A stretch of DNA of 64,000 nt. Origin: JAITWN01 sp964437335 (GTDB taxonomy: Bacteria > Pseudomonadota > Gammaproteobacteria > SZUA-140). The position numbers and the translations under genes are program-made. How positions within the stretch are numbered: position 1 is the first letter of the stretch; every line of letters begins with the position of its first letter. Location: NCBI GenBank assembly GCA_964437335.1, contig CAYTGL010000008.1, forward strand, positions 23,445 to 87,444. Direction: 5' to 3'. The notes beneath the pieces were generated by a model that made no database searches, was not told the DNA's origin, and saw nothing but the letters and a program-made list of their open reading frames with translations. Positions 35,844 to 44,734 of the stretch are shown one piece after another.

Positions 35844-36626
35844 ATGAATCTCGTCGATTCCCACTGTCACCTCGATCTGCTCGATCTGTCCGCGTTCGAT
35901 GGGAATCTCGATGGCGTTCTCGAGAATGCGCGCGCGCATGGCGTCACGGAAATGCTGTGCGTATCGATTCGTCTCGAGGAGTTTCCGCAGGTGCTCGCGC
36001 TGACGCTGGCGTATCCGAATGTCTACGGCTCGGTCGGGGTGCATCCGAACGAACGCGAGGGCAGGGAAGCCACCGTCGAAGAACTGGTGCGTCTCGCGCG
36101 TTCAGGGGAAAGGATTATCGCGATAGGCGAGACCGGACTCGATTATTTCCGCAGCAGCGGCGACAACAGCTGGCAGCACGATCGATTCCGGCGCCACATC
36201 CAGGCGGCATGCGAGACCGGCCTGCCGTTGATCATTCACATGCGCGATGCGAATGAGGACACGTTGCGAATCCTGGGTGAGGAGGGCGCCAGCAGGGTCG
36301 GCGGGGTCATGCACTGCTTCACGGCGGATCTCGACACCGCGCTCAGCGCTATCGATCTCGGTTTCTACATCTCGTTTTCGGGCATCGTGACCTTCGCTAA
36401 CGCCACCACGCTGAAGCAGGTCGCCGCAAGCCTGCCCGAGGACCGCATACTCGTCGAGACCGACTGTCCCTATCTGACGCCGGCGCCGTACCGCGGCAAG
36501 CCGAACCAGCCCGCCTTCACCCGTCATGTCGCCGAGCATATCGCCGAACTTCGCGGTGTGCCGTTCGAACAGATCGCCGAGGCGACCACGCGCAATTTCA
36601 GGCGCTTGTTCCTGGCGGCGAAGTAG
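35844..36626 (+). CDS. tatD: TatD-family metal-dependent hydrolase
   Basis: A 260-residue TIM-barrel hydrolase (DNase/YcfH-like). Metal ligands are visible: DSHCHLDLLD at the start, GETGLDYF, LIIHMRDA, MHCFTADLD, and ETDCPYLTPAPYRG. An in-frame TTG six codons upstream lies partly against the repeat, so the ATG at 35844 is preferred. The holB-pilZ-tatD order matches relatives. It converges on the histidine kinase gene, with the last 29 bases overlapping. Confidence 0.93.
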   Translation: MNLVDSHCHLDLLDLSAFDGNLDGVLENARAHGVTEMLCVSIRLEEFPQVLALTLAYPNVYGSVGVHPNEREGREATVEELVRLARSGERIIAIGETGLDYFRSSGDNSWQHDRFRRHIQAACETGLPLIIHMRDANEDTLRILGEEGASRVGGVMHCFTADLDTALSAIDLGFYISFSGIVTFANATTLKQVAASLPEDRILVETDCPYLTPAPYRGKPNQPAFTRHVAEHIAELRGVPFEQIAEATTRNFRRLFLAAK

Positions 36627-39399
36627 ATTCTGTTTGCGCTGACGTCGCTGTCTCCGCCGTCACCGTCGCTGATGCCTCGAGCGCGTGGTCAATCGCGTGT
36701 CCAAGCTGTTCAGCCGATTGTCGAAGTTCGTGATCATCCGCGTCGCGCGCGATCAGGCGCTCCAGATCTTCAATGAAGACCGGGAGATCCCCGACGCCAA
36801 AATAACCGGCGATACCCTTGAGTTCATGAGCCAGATCGGCCAGCGCGCTGCGATCACCTTCCGTCGCGGCACGTGTGATGCGCTGGCGCTGATCCAGGAT
36901 CGACGCGACCAGCCTGGGCCAGAGGCGGGCGTGGATCTCGTTACTCGCATGCGCCCGGTCAACCTGCGGTCTGCGGCCCTCGGTTGCCGGTAACACGCAC
37001 AGCGTGCGGATCAGTTCCCATAATTGCGGCTCGTCGAGTGGTTTCAGCAGGCATGCATCGATAGCGGATTGCCGCAACTTTTCCGAGTCGTTGAAGAACA
37101 CGTCGGCGGTCAGCGCAATGATCGGTATATGCCGCAACGACGGACGCAGGCGACGCAGCCTCCGGGCGGTCTCGGCGCCGTCCATACCGGGCAGATGCAG
37201 GTCTATGATGACCAGTTCATAGTCCTCCGCGCTCGCGTGCGCGAGCGCCTCGTCGCCACTTGCCGACTGGGTAACCTCGACACCGGCCTGCTCCAGCACG
37301 CGCGTCACCAGTGTCCGGTTGAAATCGTTGTCCTCGGCGAGCAGCACGCGCAGCCCGGTGAATTCTCCGGAGTCCATGTCCTGATCGATCTCGTCGCCAG
37401 TCGCGCCATGGGTCTCCATACCGGCAAGCTCAATACCCAGCAGCGCGCAGAGGCTCCGGTGCAGGATATCCCGCCGGACCGGCTTGATCGTAATCCTGAG
37501 CCCTGAATCGCTCAGTGATCGGCTGAGCAGGGTAGTCCGCGTACAATTGACCATCAGCAGCATGGGAATATGGTATTGCCGCCGAATCAGGTCCGCGAGG
37601 CTATCCGCATCGCTGCCGCCGCCTTCGATGCTCGCCTGATCGTTGCCGATGCCGAAGACGACCAGCTCAAATGGCTCGCCAGCCTGCTGTGCGCCGCTCA
37701 GCATCTCGGCAATCTGCTCGCGCCGCCGCGCGAGGTAGACATTGATCGACCAGGTCAACAGCAGATTGCGAACCGCGCGGCGGGCGAGCGGGTTGTCGTC
37801 GTAGAGCAGGATCTTTCTGCCGGCGAGCGCGGGCGCGGCGGTGTGATCGTCCTGCGAGGCCTGCAGTTCGCATTTGAACGTACACCAGAAAGTCGAACCG
37901 ACGCCGGGTTCGCTCGAAACCCCGATCTTGCCGCCCCACAGCGTGACCAGGCGCGACACAATCGCAAGCCCGAGCCCGGTACCGCCGTAACGGCGGGAGA
38001 TCGTCGAATCGGCCTGATGAAAGGAGTTGAAGATCCGATCGACGACATCGCGCGCGATGCCGATCCCCGTGTCGATCACCCGCAGTTCAATCTCGATTTT
38101 ATTTTCTTCCATCGCGACGAGATGGACCTGAATATTGACACTGCCACGCTCGGTAAACTTGATTGCGTTGTTCATCAGATTGATGACGACCTGACGGAAA
38201 CGCACGGCATCGCCGACAAGCTTGAGCGGCACGTCGGAATCGATCAGCAGGACCAGCTCGAGTTCTTTTTCCCGAGCATCGTGGCCAAGCATGCACAACA
38301 CGTCCTCGAGCACGTCGCGCAGATCGAATTCGCTTTGATCGAGCTGGACCGTTCCCGATTCAAGCTTTGAAAACGACAGGATGTCATCGATGACCCTGAG
38401 CAGCTGAGTCGAGGCACAACCGATCGTGCGGGCATATTCATACTGATCGGCGCTCAGTCCTGACTTCTCGAGCAGTGAGGTGTAGCCGAGGATCGCGTTG
38501 ATCGGCGTGCGTATCTCATGGCTCATGTTCGCGAGGAAATTGGCCTTTTCATTTCCGGCGACCAGTGCTTTTTCGCGTGCAGCTTCAACTTCGCTGTTTT
38601 TCTGCTCCAGTTCCCGAATTGTCGACTGCAGCCTGCCGGTCGCTTCCTCGATCTCGTTCTGCATGCGGTTACGCGACTGCTCCATGACCGCCACCATTTC
38701 ATTGAAACCTTGTTCCAGCGCCCCGATCTCGCCACCGGTCGAGGGCGCGACCCGGGTTTCGAGGTGGCCTTTGCGCGCATCGTTGACCGCATGACTGAGG
38801 CGAATGATCGGCCTGACTATGCCACGCCCCATCCACAACGCGATCAGCATGCTGAAGACGGCGGTCGCCGCCGCGATCAGGACGATATTGTGAATGACCG
38901 CCTGTTGGCGGGCGAGGGTGCTCTCCCGGGACAGGCTGACTTCGACCCAACCGATCGGCATTGCGTCCGCGGCGGTGATCGCGCTGTCGGATCCGGGGAT
39001 CAACTCCTCATTATCCGAAACGGTGATACTGGTTCTGTGGATCGGGGCGCTGAAATTCATCAGCAGGCTGCCGCCGCCGGCGGGCCGAAGCGTGCCTTGA
39101 TCATGCGTTGCCTGCGCAATGACGCGCCGCCCGGCGTCCATGATCGCGACCGCGTGAACGTCATTTTGTCCGAGCGTGTACTGGATAAGCTGGTTCAGTC
39201 GCTCGATGTTCTCGGAAAACAGGCCAAACTCGCTTTCGTCCGCGAGATATCGTGCGATCGTCTCGCCGCGATCCCGCAGGGCCGCCTCGATATCCTGGAT
39301 GCGGGTCGATACCATGTATTTTCCGAGCACCAGGCTGAAGAGCAGCAGTGGCACCATGGTCAGCAGCAGCACCCGCAGGCGTATCCCGGTATTGCTCAT
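36598..39399 (-). CDS. Hybrid sensor histidine kinase of BarA/GacS type
   Basis: A 933-residue inner-membrane kinase. Order: TM helix (~8-28), periplasmic sensor (~30-165), TM helix (~168-192), HAMP (~193-245), coiled coil, HisKA with phosphoacceptor His294 in ANMSHEIRTPINAILGY, ATPase domain (NNAIKFTERG; DTGIGI; GGTGLGLAIVSRL), a degenerate receiver (~528-655) that lacks the acceptor Asp, a full receiver with Asp733 in LVIIDLHLPGMDG, and an HPt domain with His858 in LAHELKGIAGYFG. The start at 39399 overlaps the stop of the upstream gene as ATGA; a longer frame exists but is not supported. It probably signals to the LuxR-type regulator encoded at the head of the same unit. Confidence 0.93.
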   Translation of the reverse strand: MSNTGIRLRVLLLTMVPLLLFSLVLGKYMVSTRIQDIEAALRDRGETIARYLADESEFGLFSENIERLNQLIQYTLGQNDVHAVAIMDAGRRVIAQATHDQGTLRPAGGGSLLMNFSAPIHRTSITVSDNEELIPGSDSAITAADAMPIGWVEVSLSRESTLARQQAVIHNIVLIAAATAVFSMLIALWMGRGIVRPIIRLSHAVNDARKGHLETRVAPSTGGEIGALEQGFNEMVAVMEQSRNRMQNEIEEATGRLQSTIRELEQKNSEVEAAREKALVAGNEKANFLANMSHEIRTPINAILGYTSLLEKSGLSADQYEYARTIGCASTQLLRVIDDILSFSKLESGTVQLDQSEFDLRDVLEDVLCMLGHDAREKELELVLLIDSDVPLKLVGDAVRFRQVVINLMNNAIKFTERGSVNIQVHLVAMEENKIEIELRVIDTGIGIARDVVDRIFNSFHQADSTISRRYGGTGLGLAIVSRLVTLWGGKIGVSSEPGVGSTFWCTFKCELQASQDDHTAAPALAGRKILLYDDNPLARRAVRNLLLTWSINVYLARRREQIAEMLSGAQQAGEPFELVVFGIGNDQASIEGGGSDADSLADLIRRQYHIPMLLMVNCTRTTLLSRSLSDSGLRITIKPVRRDILHRSLCALLGIELAGMETHGATGDEIDQDMDSGEFTGLRVLLAEDNDFNRTLVTRVLEQAGVEVTQSASGDEALAHASAEDYELVIIDLHLPGMDGAETARRLRRLRPSLRHIPIIALTADVFFNDSEKLRQSAIDACLLKPLDEPQLWELIRTLCVLPATEGRRPQVDRAHASNEIHARLWPRLVASILDQRQRITRAATEGDRSALADLAHELKGIAGYFGVGDLPVFIEDLERLIARDADDHELRQSAEQLGHAIDHALEASATVTAETATSAQTESTSPPGTSA

Positions 39400-40406
39400 C
39401 GGTCCGCCTGCCATCGATCGGATCCTTCGACAGCAATCAATAACCGCGCGAGCTGCTGCTGACCCCGGATCTCGATATCTAGGGCGCGTGCGACAGCACG
39501 GTTGACGGCTACGTCGAAGTATTCGGGATGGTCCGGTGAGGGGAGCCGCCACGGGCGTCCGGGCCTGGCGATTGCGGCAACCGCCATGTCGATCACCGCT
39601 TCCGCGGCCTGGCGGCCGACCTGCTCCGGCGATGTAAACAGCGCCGCGAGCGCCCCGGCGTCGACAAGCGACTGCGAAAAACCGATGACCGGGACCTGAT
39701 GCTGATAGGCCATATATAACAGCCATTTCGCGTGATTCGGCGAGATCACTTCGGAGTCGGGAAATACCAGGACCGCTTCGCCGAGCTCGAGCGCTTCGCT
39801 GAATGCCTCAACCGGATTGCGCGCCGAGGTGAAATCGACGATTTGCAGATCGAGGTTACTTCTGCGGGCGGCGGCGGTCAATTCGGGTTTCAGGTATCGG
39901 GAATGTTTGCTCAGTAAAACGCTTGCGCGTCTGATATCAGGCAGAGCGATGCGCAGCAGGCGGAACTGGCGGTCGAATGGTTGATCGAGATATAACGCCG
40001 ATGCCATCGATTTTTTCTGTCTGGCGCGAATCTGTTTTTGCGTCCAGATCGCGTTGAATGCCTCTCGGGTGATCAGGATATTGAATATCGGCGTTGCAGG
40101 AAAGCGTTCGTGCGCAAAGCGCGCGGCTTGCGCGCCAATCGGGATCACGAGATCGGGAGAGGTACCATCGTCGTCAGCTCTATCCGACTGACCGTCGCCC
40201 AGGGTGACCAACTCGATATTGAACGGAATCGCCGGTCCTGCCATGCGCAAAAGGGTATCCCGGAAGCTGTCCCAGGTCGCGTGATAGACCTGCTCGTCGG
40301 CGCTCAGCACAACCGTCAGGTGATGCGCTTGTCCGGCTGTGGCTCCGCCAGGCGTCACAAGCGCAATCAACAGCGGCAGTAGTATTCCAGGCCAGTGCAG
40401 TTTCAT
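39396..40406 (-). CDS. Periplasmic substrate-binding-protein-like protein (ABC_sub_bind type)
   Basis: A 336-residue protein with a likely signal peptide (LLPLLIALVTPGGATAG, cleaved near residue 25). It has the two-lobed layout of PF04392-type binding proteins: LVIPIGAQAARFA, ASALYLDQPFDRQFRLLRIALP and VLVFPDSEVISPNH. No ABC permease or ATPase genes lie nearby, so it may sense a ligand for the adjacent kinase rather than feed a transporter. It overlaps the kinase start by 4 bp and follows the receptor gene by 5 bp. Confidence 0.75.
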   Translation of the reverse strand: MKLHWPGILLPLLIALVTPGGATAGQAHHLTVVLSADEQVYHATWDSFRDTLLRMAGPAIPFNIELVTLGDGQSDRADDDGTSPDLVIPIGAQAARFAHERFPATPIFNILITREAFNAIWTQKQIRARQKKSMASALYLDQPFDRQFRLLRIALPDIRRASVLLSKHSRYLKPELTAAARRSNLDLQIVDFTSARNPVEAFSEALELGEAVLVFPDSEVISPNHAKWLLYMAYQHQVPVIGFSQSLVDAGALAALFTSPEQVGRQAAEAVIDMAVAAIARPGRPWRLPSPDHPEYFDVAVNRAVARALDIEIRGQQQLARLLIAVEGSDRWQADR

Positions 40407-40411
40407 CGTCG

Positions 40412-42565
40412 TCAGGACCGCAATATGAGTTGCAGGTAAGTGCGCCTGTCGAACACGTTCTCACGGCTGAATTCCGCATATTCTTCGTCGGCGAGATTCT
40501 GCACGATCAGCGCCAGGCTGCCGCGCGCCCTCCAGAGTGAAAACCCTTTGCCGAGTCGTGCGTCCCAGCGATTGTAGCCGCGCACGAACTGACCGTCACC
40601 GGCCCAGTCCGTGTCGCTGAGATGGAAATATGCAACGCTCGCCTGCCAGCCCCGCGAAAAGTTGCGGCTCAGCAGCGCGCTCGCGGTATGGCGTGGCGTG
40701 TTTTGCTCGATGGTGCGCTGGATTCGGACCGGAACGATGTTGCCTTCGTTGAATCCGCTGATGACGTCCAGAATCTCGCCGTCGATGGTGACATAACTGT
40801 ATTGCAGCGTCAGCAGCGTGCGCTGGTCCGGCCTGTAGCGGAGCTGCAGCTCGGCGCCGCTGACGTCGGCGTTGCCGCCGTTAATCAGGATGAAACTGCC
40901 GATATCGCCCTCGGATGCGCCCAGGCTGAGCAGGAATGCCGACAGGATGTCGGGGTAGGTCGGATCGCGCGCATGATTGATCAGGTTACTCAGCCGTTCG
41001 TTGAATGCCTTGATGTCGAGGTCGACCCGACCGTCGGCGAACAGGCCGCGATAGCCGAGTTCGTAGGAGTTGATCGTCTCATGCTCGAGATCGGGATCGG
41101 ACACATACAGCGACATGAACACATCGCCGTCGTTGAAGCGCACCATGTTGAACTCGTTCGCCTCGTAGAGCGACGGCGTGCGCACCGCGCGGGTCGCGAT
41201 CGCGCGCAGCGTGTGACCGGGAGTGATCGTGTAGTTGCCGGCGAGGCGGGGAGAAAGGTGGGCGCCGCTGATGTCGTTGTCTTCGACCATCAGGCCGGCG
41301 TTGAAGCCCCAGCGCGTGGTCGGTGACCATTCCAGATTACCGAACAGGCGCAGCGTATCGTCGTCGATACGGCCGTTGTGATCGAGCACCTGGGCGCTCT
41401 CGAAGGTATCCCGGCGAATGCCGGTGCCCCAGACCATGCGCCAGCGTTCGCTGAACAGCAGGGTCTGCTGCCATTCGACATCGCTGCGCGTACCCCGCCC
41501 GTGATAGAAACTGATCAGAAAACTCTGGTCCGGTTTGCCTAATAACAGCGGAACCATTTCAGGGGTCACGGTAACCGGAAACCCCCGGTCGTTGAACAGC
41601 GCGGATACCGGCCCGGCCTCGTACAGGTCATTCCAGTTCAGGTAATTGTGATAGAGCTGCAGATGGGCCTCGTTGCGGGGACTGAAGACATGCCGCCAGC
41701 GCAGGTAGGCATGGGCGCTGCGGGTTTCGATGTCGCGATCCGGCGAGGTCACCGGGTTACGTCCCCAGGCGCCGACCGGACCATCTGTCAATCCGGCTTG
41801 CAGGTCTATACTGTCGCTCGTGGTCGGATCGTAGACGCCGCGATACGAGATTGTGTTGAGGTCCTTGCGATCATTGATATTGTCGAAACCCTCGTCCGAG
41901 CGGTGTCCCAGCGTTACGCGATACTCGAAATTGTCCGAACCGCCGGCGTAGCGCAACATGCCCTGGCGGGTCACCTGTGAGCCGGCCATCGCCTTCGCGG
42001 TGACGCCGTTATCCCGGAACGGCTGTTTGGTGATGATATTGATCGTGCCGCGGAATGCATTCGAGCCGTATGCCGGCGCGTTCGGTCCGCGGATCACCTC
42101 GATGCGCTCGATGTCCTCGATGTCGATATCGAGATGATTCCAGAACACGATCGAAAACAATGGGCTGTAGACCGAGCGTCCGTCGACCAGCACCTGCATG
42201 CGGTGCGACCAGGCGGTTTCGCTGCCGTGATACATCACCGAGAAGATATGGCCGTTGGCATAGGTGACCTGCATACCGGGCACGAGGCGCAAAAGATCAG
42301 GAATGTCGATCGCGGTCGACGCCTCGATCATCGCGCGATCGATGACCGTGACGGACGCCGGAGACTTTGCCGGCGTCTGCTGCAGGCGCGACGCGGTGAT
42401 GACCAGCGGCACCTCGACGAAGACCTCGCGCTCGGTGACAAACATCGTCTGGGCTGTGACTGTCGGGCAGGGCGCCAGCAATATCAGCGACAGTACCGCG
42501 CACGCAAGCCAACGCTCCGACCGCACAGCGTGTAAACTGCGGGTCCGCATACATCCGACGCGCAC
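40412..42565 (-). CDS. TonB-dependent outer-membrane receptor
   Basis: A 717-residue receptor. A signal sequence (LACAVLSLILLAPCPTVTAQ, ~20-39) is followed by a plug domain with the motifs VTVIDRAMIEAS, LLRLVPGMQVTYA, VLVDGRSVY and IERIEVIRGPNAPAYGSNAFRGTINI, then a 22-strand-type barrel rich in aromatic residues. The barrel ends in a YLQLILRS tail rather than a classical terminal Phe. The start is GTG 42565, right after the regulator stop, or ATG 42550. It should take up an energised ligand such as a metal chelate or small organic compound. The ligand is unknown. Confidence 0.9.
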   Translation of the reverse strand: MRVGCMRTRSLHAVRSERWLACAVLSLILLAPCPTVTAQTMFVTEREVFVEVPLVITASRLQQTPAKSPASVTVIDRAMIEASTAIDIPDLLRLVPGMQVTYANGHIFSVMYHGSETAWSHRMQVLVDGRSVYSPLFSIVFWNHLDIDIEDIERIEVIRGPNAPAYGSNAFRGTINIITKQPFRDNGVTAKAMAGSQVTRQGMLRYAGGSDNFEYRVTLGHRSDEGFDNINDRKDLNTISYRGVYDPTTSDSIDLQAGLTDGPVGAWGRNPVTSPDRDIETRSAHAYLRWRHVFSPRNEAHLQLYHNYLNWNDLYEAGPVSALFNDRGFPVTVTPEMVPLLLGKPDQSFLISFYHGRGTRSDVEWQQTLLFSERWRMVWGTGIRRDTFESAQVLDHNGRIDDDTLRLFGNLEWSPTTRWGFNAGLMVEDNDISGAHLSPRLAGNYTITPGHTLRAIATRAVRTPSLYEANEFNMVRFNDGDVFMSLYVSDPDLEHETINSYELGYRGLFADGRVDLDIKAFNERLSNLINHARDPTYPDILSAFLLSLGASEGDIGSFILINGGNADVSGAELQLRYRPDQRTLLTLQYSYVTIDGEILDVISGFNEGNIVPVRIQRTIEQNTPRHTASALLSRNFSRGWQASVAYFHLSDTDWAGDGQFVRGYNRWDARLGKGFSLWRARGSLALIVQNLADEEYAEFSRENVFDRRTYLQLILRS

Positions 42566-43240
42566 TTATTTTCTCGACAGCCCGAGTTTCTGGGCAACCA
42601 GCAGCGCCTGGGTTCGGCTCGAGACCCTGAGGACCTTCAGTATCGCCGTGACATGAACCTTGATCGTGTTTTCCGACACCTTGAGGTCGCGTGAGATGTC
42701 CTTGTTGCTCTTGCCCTTGACGATCAGGCGCAGCACCTGCTGCTGGCGTCGCGTCAATTTCCCGAGCGCTGCCCTGGCGCTCGAGGACATCGCCTGCTGG
42801 CTGGCGGGATGCTCCCAGGGATTCAATCCGCCGGCGTGATTCGCCGAGTCCTCGATTTCCGGCGGGATGAAGATACCGCCCGCGAGCACGAGATCCAGCG
42901 CTTCGATGATCGCTTCCTGTCCGGCGGCCTTCGGAATGAAGCCGGCGACGCCGCGCTCCAGCGTCTTGTGCACCAGCAGCGGATCGCTGGCCCCGGAGAT
43001 GATGACGACCGGGATGTGGGGATAGCGATCGCAGAGGGTGGATAACAGGCTGAATCCGTCGGTGCCCGGCATGAAGTAGTCCAGCAGAATCAGGTCGATA
43101 TCCGGGCAGGCGGCGGCGCGCTCCAGTACCTGGTTCCCGTCCGAGGCCTCGATGACCTGGAGATTGCGGTAGGTGCCTTCCAGCGCATATCTCAGGCCTT
43201 CCCTGATCAGTCCGTGATCATCCGCAATAAGAAACTTCAA
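42566..43240 (-). CDS. LuxR/NarL-family response regulator
   Basis: A 224-residue regulator. The receiver has FLIADDHGLIREG at the N-terminus and phosphoacceptor Asp54 in LILLDYFMPGTDG, with the Lys in AGFIPKAAG. The C-terminal HTH is LTRRQQQVLRLIVKGKSNKD followed by SENTIKVHVTAILKVL. A longer frame goes to an ATG at 43321, but TTG at 43240 is preferred because GGGAGGGG lies four bases before it and the receiver starts there. It is the first gene of the regulator-receptor-binding protein-kinase unit. Confidence 0.92.
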   Translation of the reverse strand: MKFLIADDHGLIREGLRYALEGTYRNLQVIEASDGNQVLERAAACPDIDLILLDYFMPGTDGFSLLSTLCDRYPHIPVVIISGASDPLLVHKTLERGVAGFIPKAAGQEAIIEALDLVLAGGIFIPPEIEDSANHAGGLNPWEHPASQQAMSSSARAALGKLTRRQQQVLRLIVKGKSNKDISRDLKVSENTIKVHVTAILKVLRVSSRTQALLVAQKLGLSRK

Positions 43241-43324
43241 TAACCCCTCCCGGTGATTTTTTCGTTTTATGCAGGCCTTTCGTCGTTCCGGAGGAAACTG
43301 GCCTGTCTGACGCGCTGCCACTCC

Positions 43325-43354
43325 TTAATACCCAGAATGGCAGCATCTAGTCAA
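43325..43354 (-). promoter_or_regulatory. Putative promoter of the regulator-receptor-kinase unit
   Basis: On the minus strand TTGACT (43349-43354) and TATTAA (43325-43330) are separated by 18 bp, a plausible but sub-optimal sigma70 promoter. The -35 lies in the first of two exact direct repeats, TAGTCAAT at 43348-43355 and 43363-43370, spaced 15 bp. The repeats could bind a regulator next to the polymerase. Confidence 0.4.
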
Positions 43355-43393
43355 TGGGCCTTTAGTCAATAAGTTAGAATGAATACCGCTGGT

Positions 43394-43409
43394 TAATACT
43401 AAAGTATTA
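43394..43409. promoter_or_regulatory. 16-bp palindrome upstream of the response regulator
   Basis: TAATACT-AA-AGTATTA, a perfect 7-bp dyad with a 2-bp centre, lies about 40 bp upstream of the predicted -35 box and 155 bp before the regulator start. NarL/LuxR-type regulators bind such short AT-rich dyads. It is a good candidate operator for self-control by the encoded regulator. Confidence 0.45.
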
Positions 43410-43509
43410 GTTCGGGAAGAGGGGTGGTACGGGGCGGGCTCCGATGACTGAAGCCCCTCTCCAATACTTCGCATAATGTATATTATGTTAAATTAAACCG
43501 ATAACGGCA

Positions 43510-43524
43510 TGGGGCCTGGCCCCA
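43510..43524. repeat. Short GC palindrome at the 3' end of the first FtsX gene
   Basis: GGGGCCTGGCCCC is a perfect 6-bp dyad with one central base, 5 bp past the stop of the converging-free FtsX gene. Its outer bases extend it to TGGGG...CCCCA. It resembles the GGGGCCAGA part that leads into the long repeat at 35.73 kb. It may serve as a weak terminator for the minus-strand cassette; there is no T-run. Confidence 0.4.
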
Positions 43525-43528
43525 CCGC

Positions 43529-44734
43529 TCATTCGTGCCGCAGGGCCTCGATCGGGTCGAGACGCGCCGCCCTGCGCGCCGGGAAGAAGCCGAAGATCAC
43601 GCCGACCGCGGCCGAGAACAGGAACGCGAGGACGATGATCCCGGGCTCGGGCGCGAACGGGATCGCCATGTAGCCCGCCGCCAGATAGGAAGCCCCGAGC
43701 GCGAGGACGATGCCGAGCAGTCCGCCGATCGACGACAGCACGACCGCCTCGACCAGGAACTGCATCAGAACCTCCCGCTCCATCGCCCCGATCGCAAGCC
43801 GCGTACCGATCTCGCGGGTGCGCTCGGTCACCGATACCAGCATGACGTTCATGATCCCGATCCCGCCGACGAGCAGGCTGACCGCGGCGACCGCGCCCAG
43901 CAGCGCGGTCAATACCTGGGTCGTGCCGGTCAGCGTTTCGGTGATGTCCTGCATGTCGAGGACGTTGAAATCGGGGTCTTCGCCGGGTCCGATGCGCCGG
44001 CGTTCTCGCATGACGGACCGGATATCGTCGACGACCGTCTTGGTGTCGAAGCCCTCGCGCGCGGTGACATGAATCATGTGCACATCGGCGTTGCCGGCGA
44101 TGCGGCGCCAGTAGGCGCGCAGCGGCACCAGCACCATGTCGTCCTGGTCCATGCCGATGCCGCTCTGTCCCTTCGCGCTCAGCACCCCGATGACGTCGCA
44201 GGAGATGCGCTGGATGCGGATCCGGACACCGAGAGGATCCTCGCTGCCGAAGAGTTCCCGTCGCACGGACTCGCCGAGAATACAGACCGAGCTGCCGGCG
44301 TGCTGCTCCGCGTCGTTGAACATCCGCCCCGACGCGATGGTCCAGTTGCGGACCGGAAAGAACGCATTGTCGACCCCGTTTATCGTCGTCAGCACGTTGA
44401 CGTTGCCCGCGATCACTGACAATCGCTGGTTCGAGGACGGCGCCGCCGCCTCGACCGAATCCAGTTCGATTTCGAGCGCTTCCGAGTCTCCGGGCTTGAA
44501 CATCGGCGCAGACATGCGCTGCCCCGGCATGCGCACTTGTCCGGGGCGCACAATCAGCAGGTTGCTGCCGAGGTTCGCGATCTGCTGCGATACCTGCTGC
44601 GTTGCGCCGGTGCCTATCGTGAACATCGTGATGACCGCGGCGACACCGATGACGATACCGAGCACCGTCAGCGTCGTGCGCAGCAGGTTACGGCGGATCT
44701 CGCGTAGCGCGAGTACGAAGGCGTTCCACAACAT
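43529..44734 (-). CDS. MacB-like ABC transporter permease (FtsX fold)
   Basis: A 401-residue membrane protein with the FtsX/MacB topology: one helix near residues 15-38 (LRTTLTVLGIVIGVAAVIT), a large periplasmic MacB-type domain (~45-270), and three helices at the C-terminus (LTALLGAVAAVSLLVGGIGIMNVML; VVLSSIGGLLGIVLALGAS; IVLAFLFSAAVGVIFGFFPA). The closing ARLDPIEALRHE is the standard end. It overlaps the ATPase gene by one base and forms a MacAB-like export pump with the adaptor upstream. Confidence 0.93.
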   Translation of the reverse strand: MLWNAFVLALREIRRNLLRTTLTVLGIVIGVAAVITMFTIGTGATQQVSQQIANLGSNLLIVRPGQVRMPGQRMSAPMFKPGDSEALEIELDSVEAAAPSSNQRLSVIAGNVNVLTTINGVDNAFFPVRNWTIASGRMFNDAEQHAGSSVCILGESVRRELFGSEDPLGVRIRIQRISCDVIGVLSAKGQSGIGMDQDDMVLVPLRAYWRRIAGNADVHMIHVTAREGFDTKTVVDDIRSVMRERRRIGPGEDPDFNVLDMQDITETLTGTTQVLTALLGAVAAVSLLVGGIGIMNVMLVSVTERTREIGTRLAIGAMEREVLMQFLVEAVVLSSIGGLLGIVLALGASYLAAGYMAIPFAPEPGIIVLAFLFSAAVGVIFGFFPARRAARLDPIEALRHE

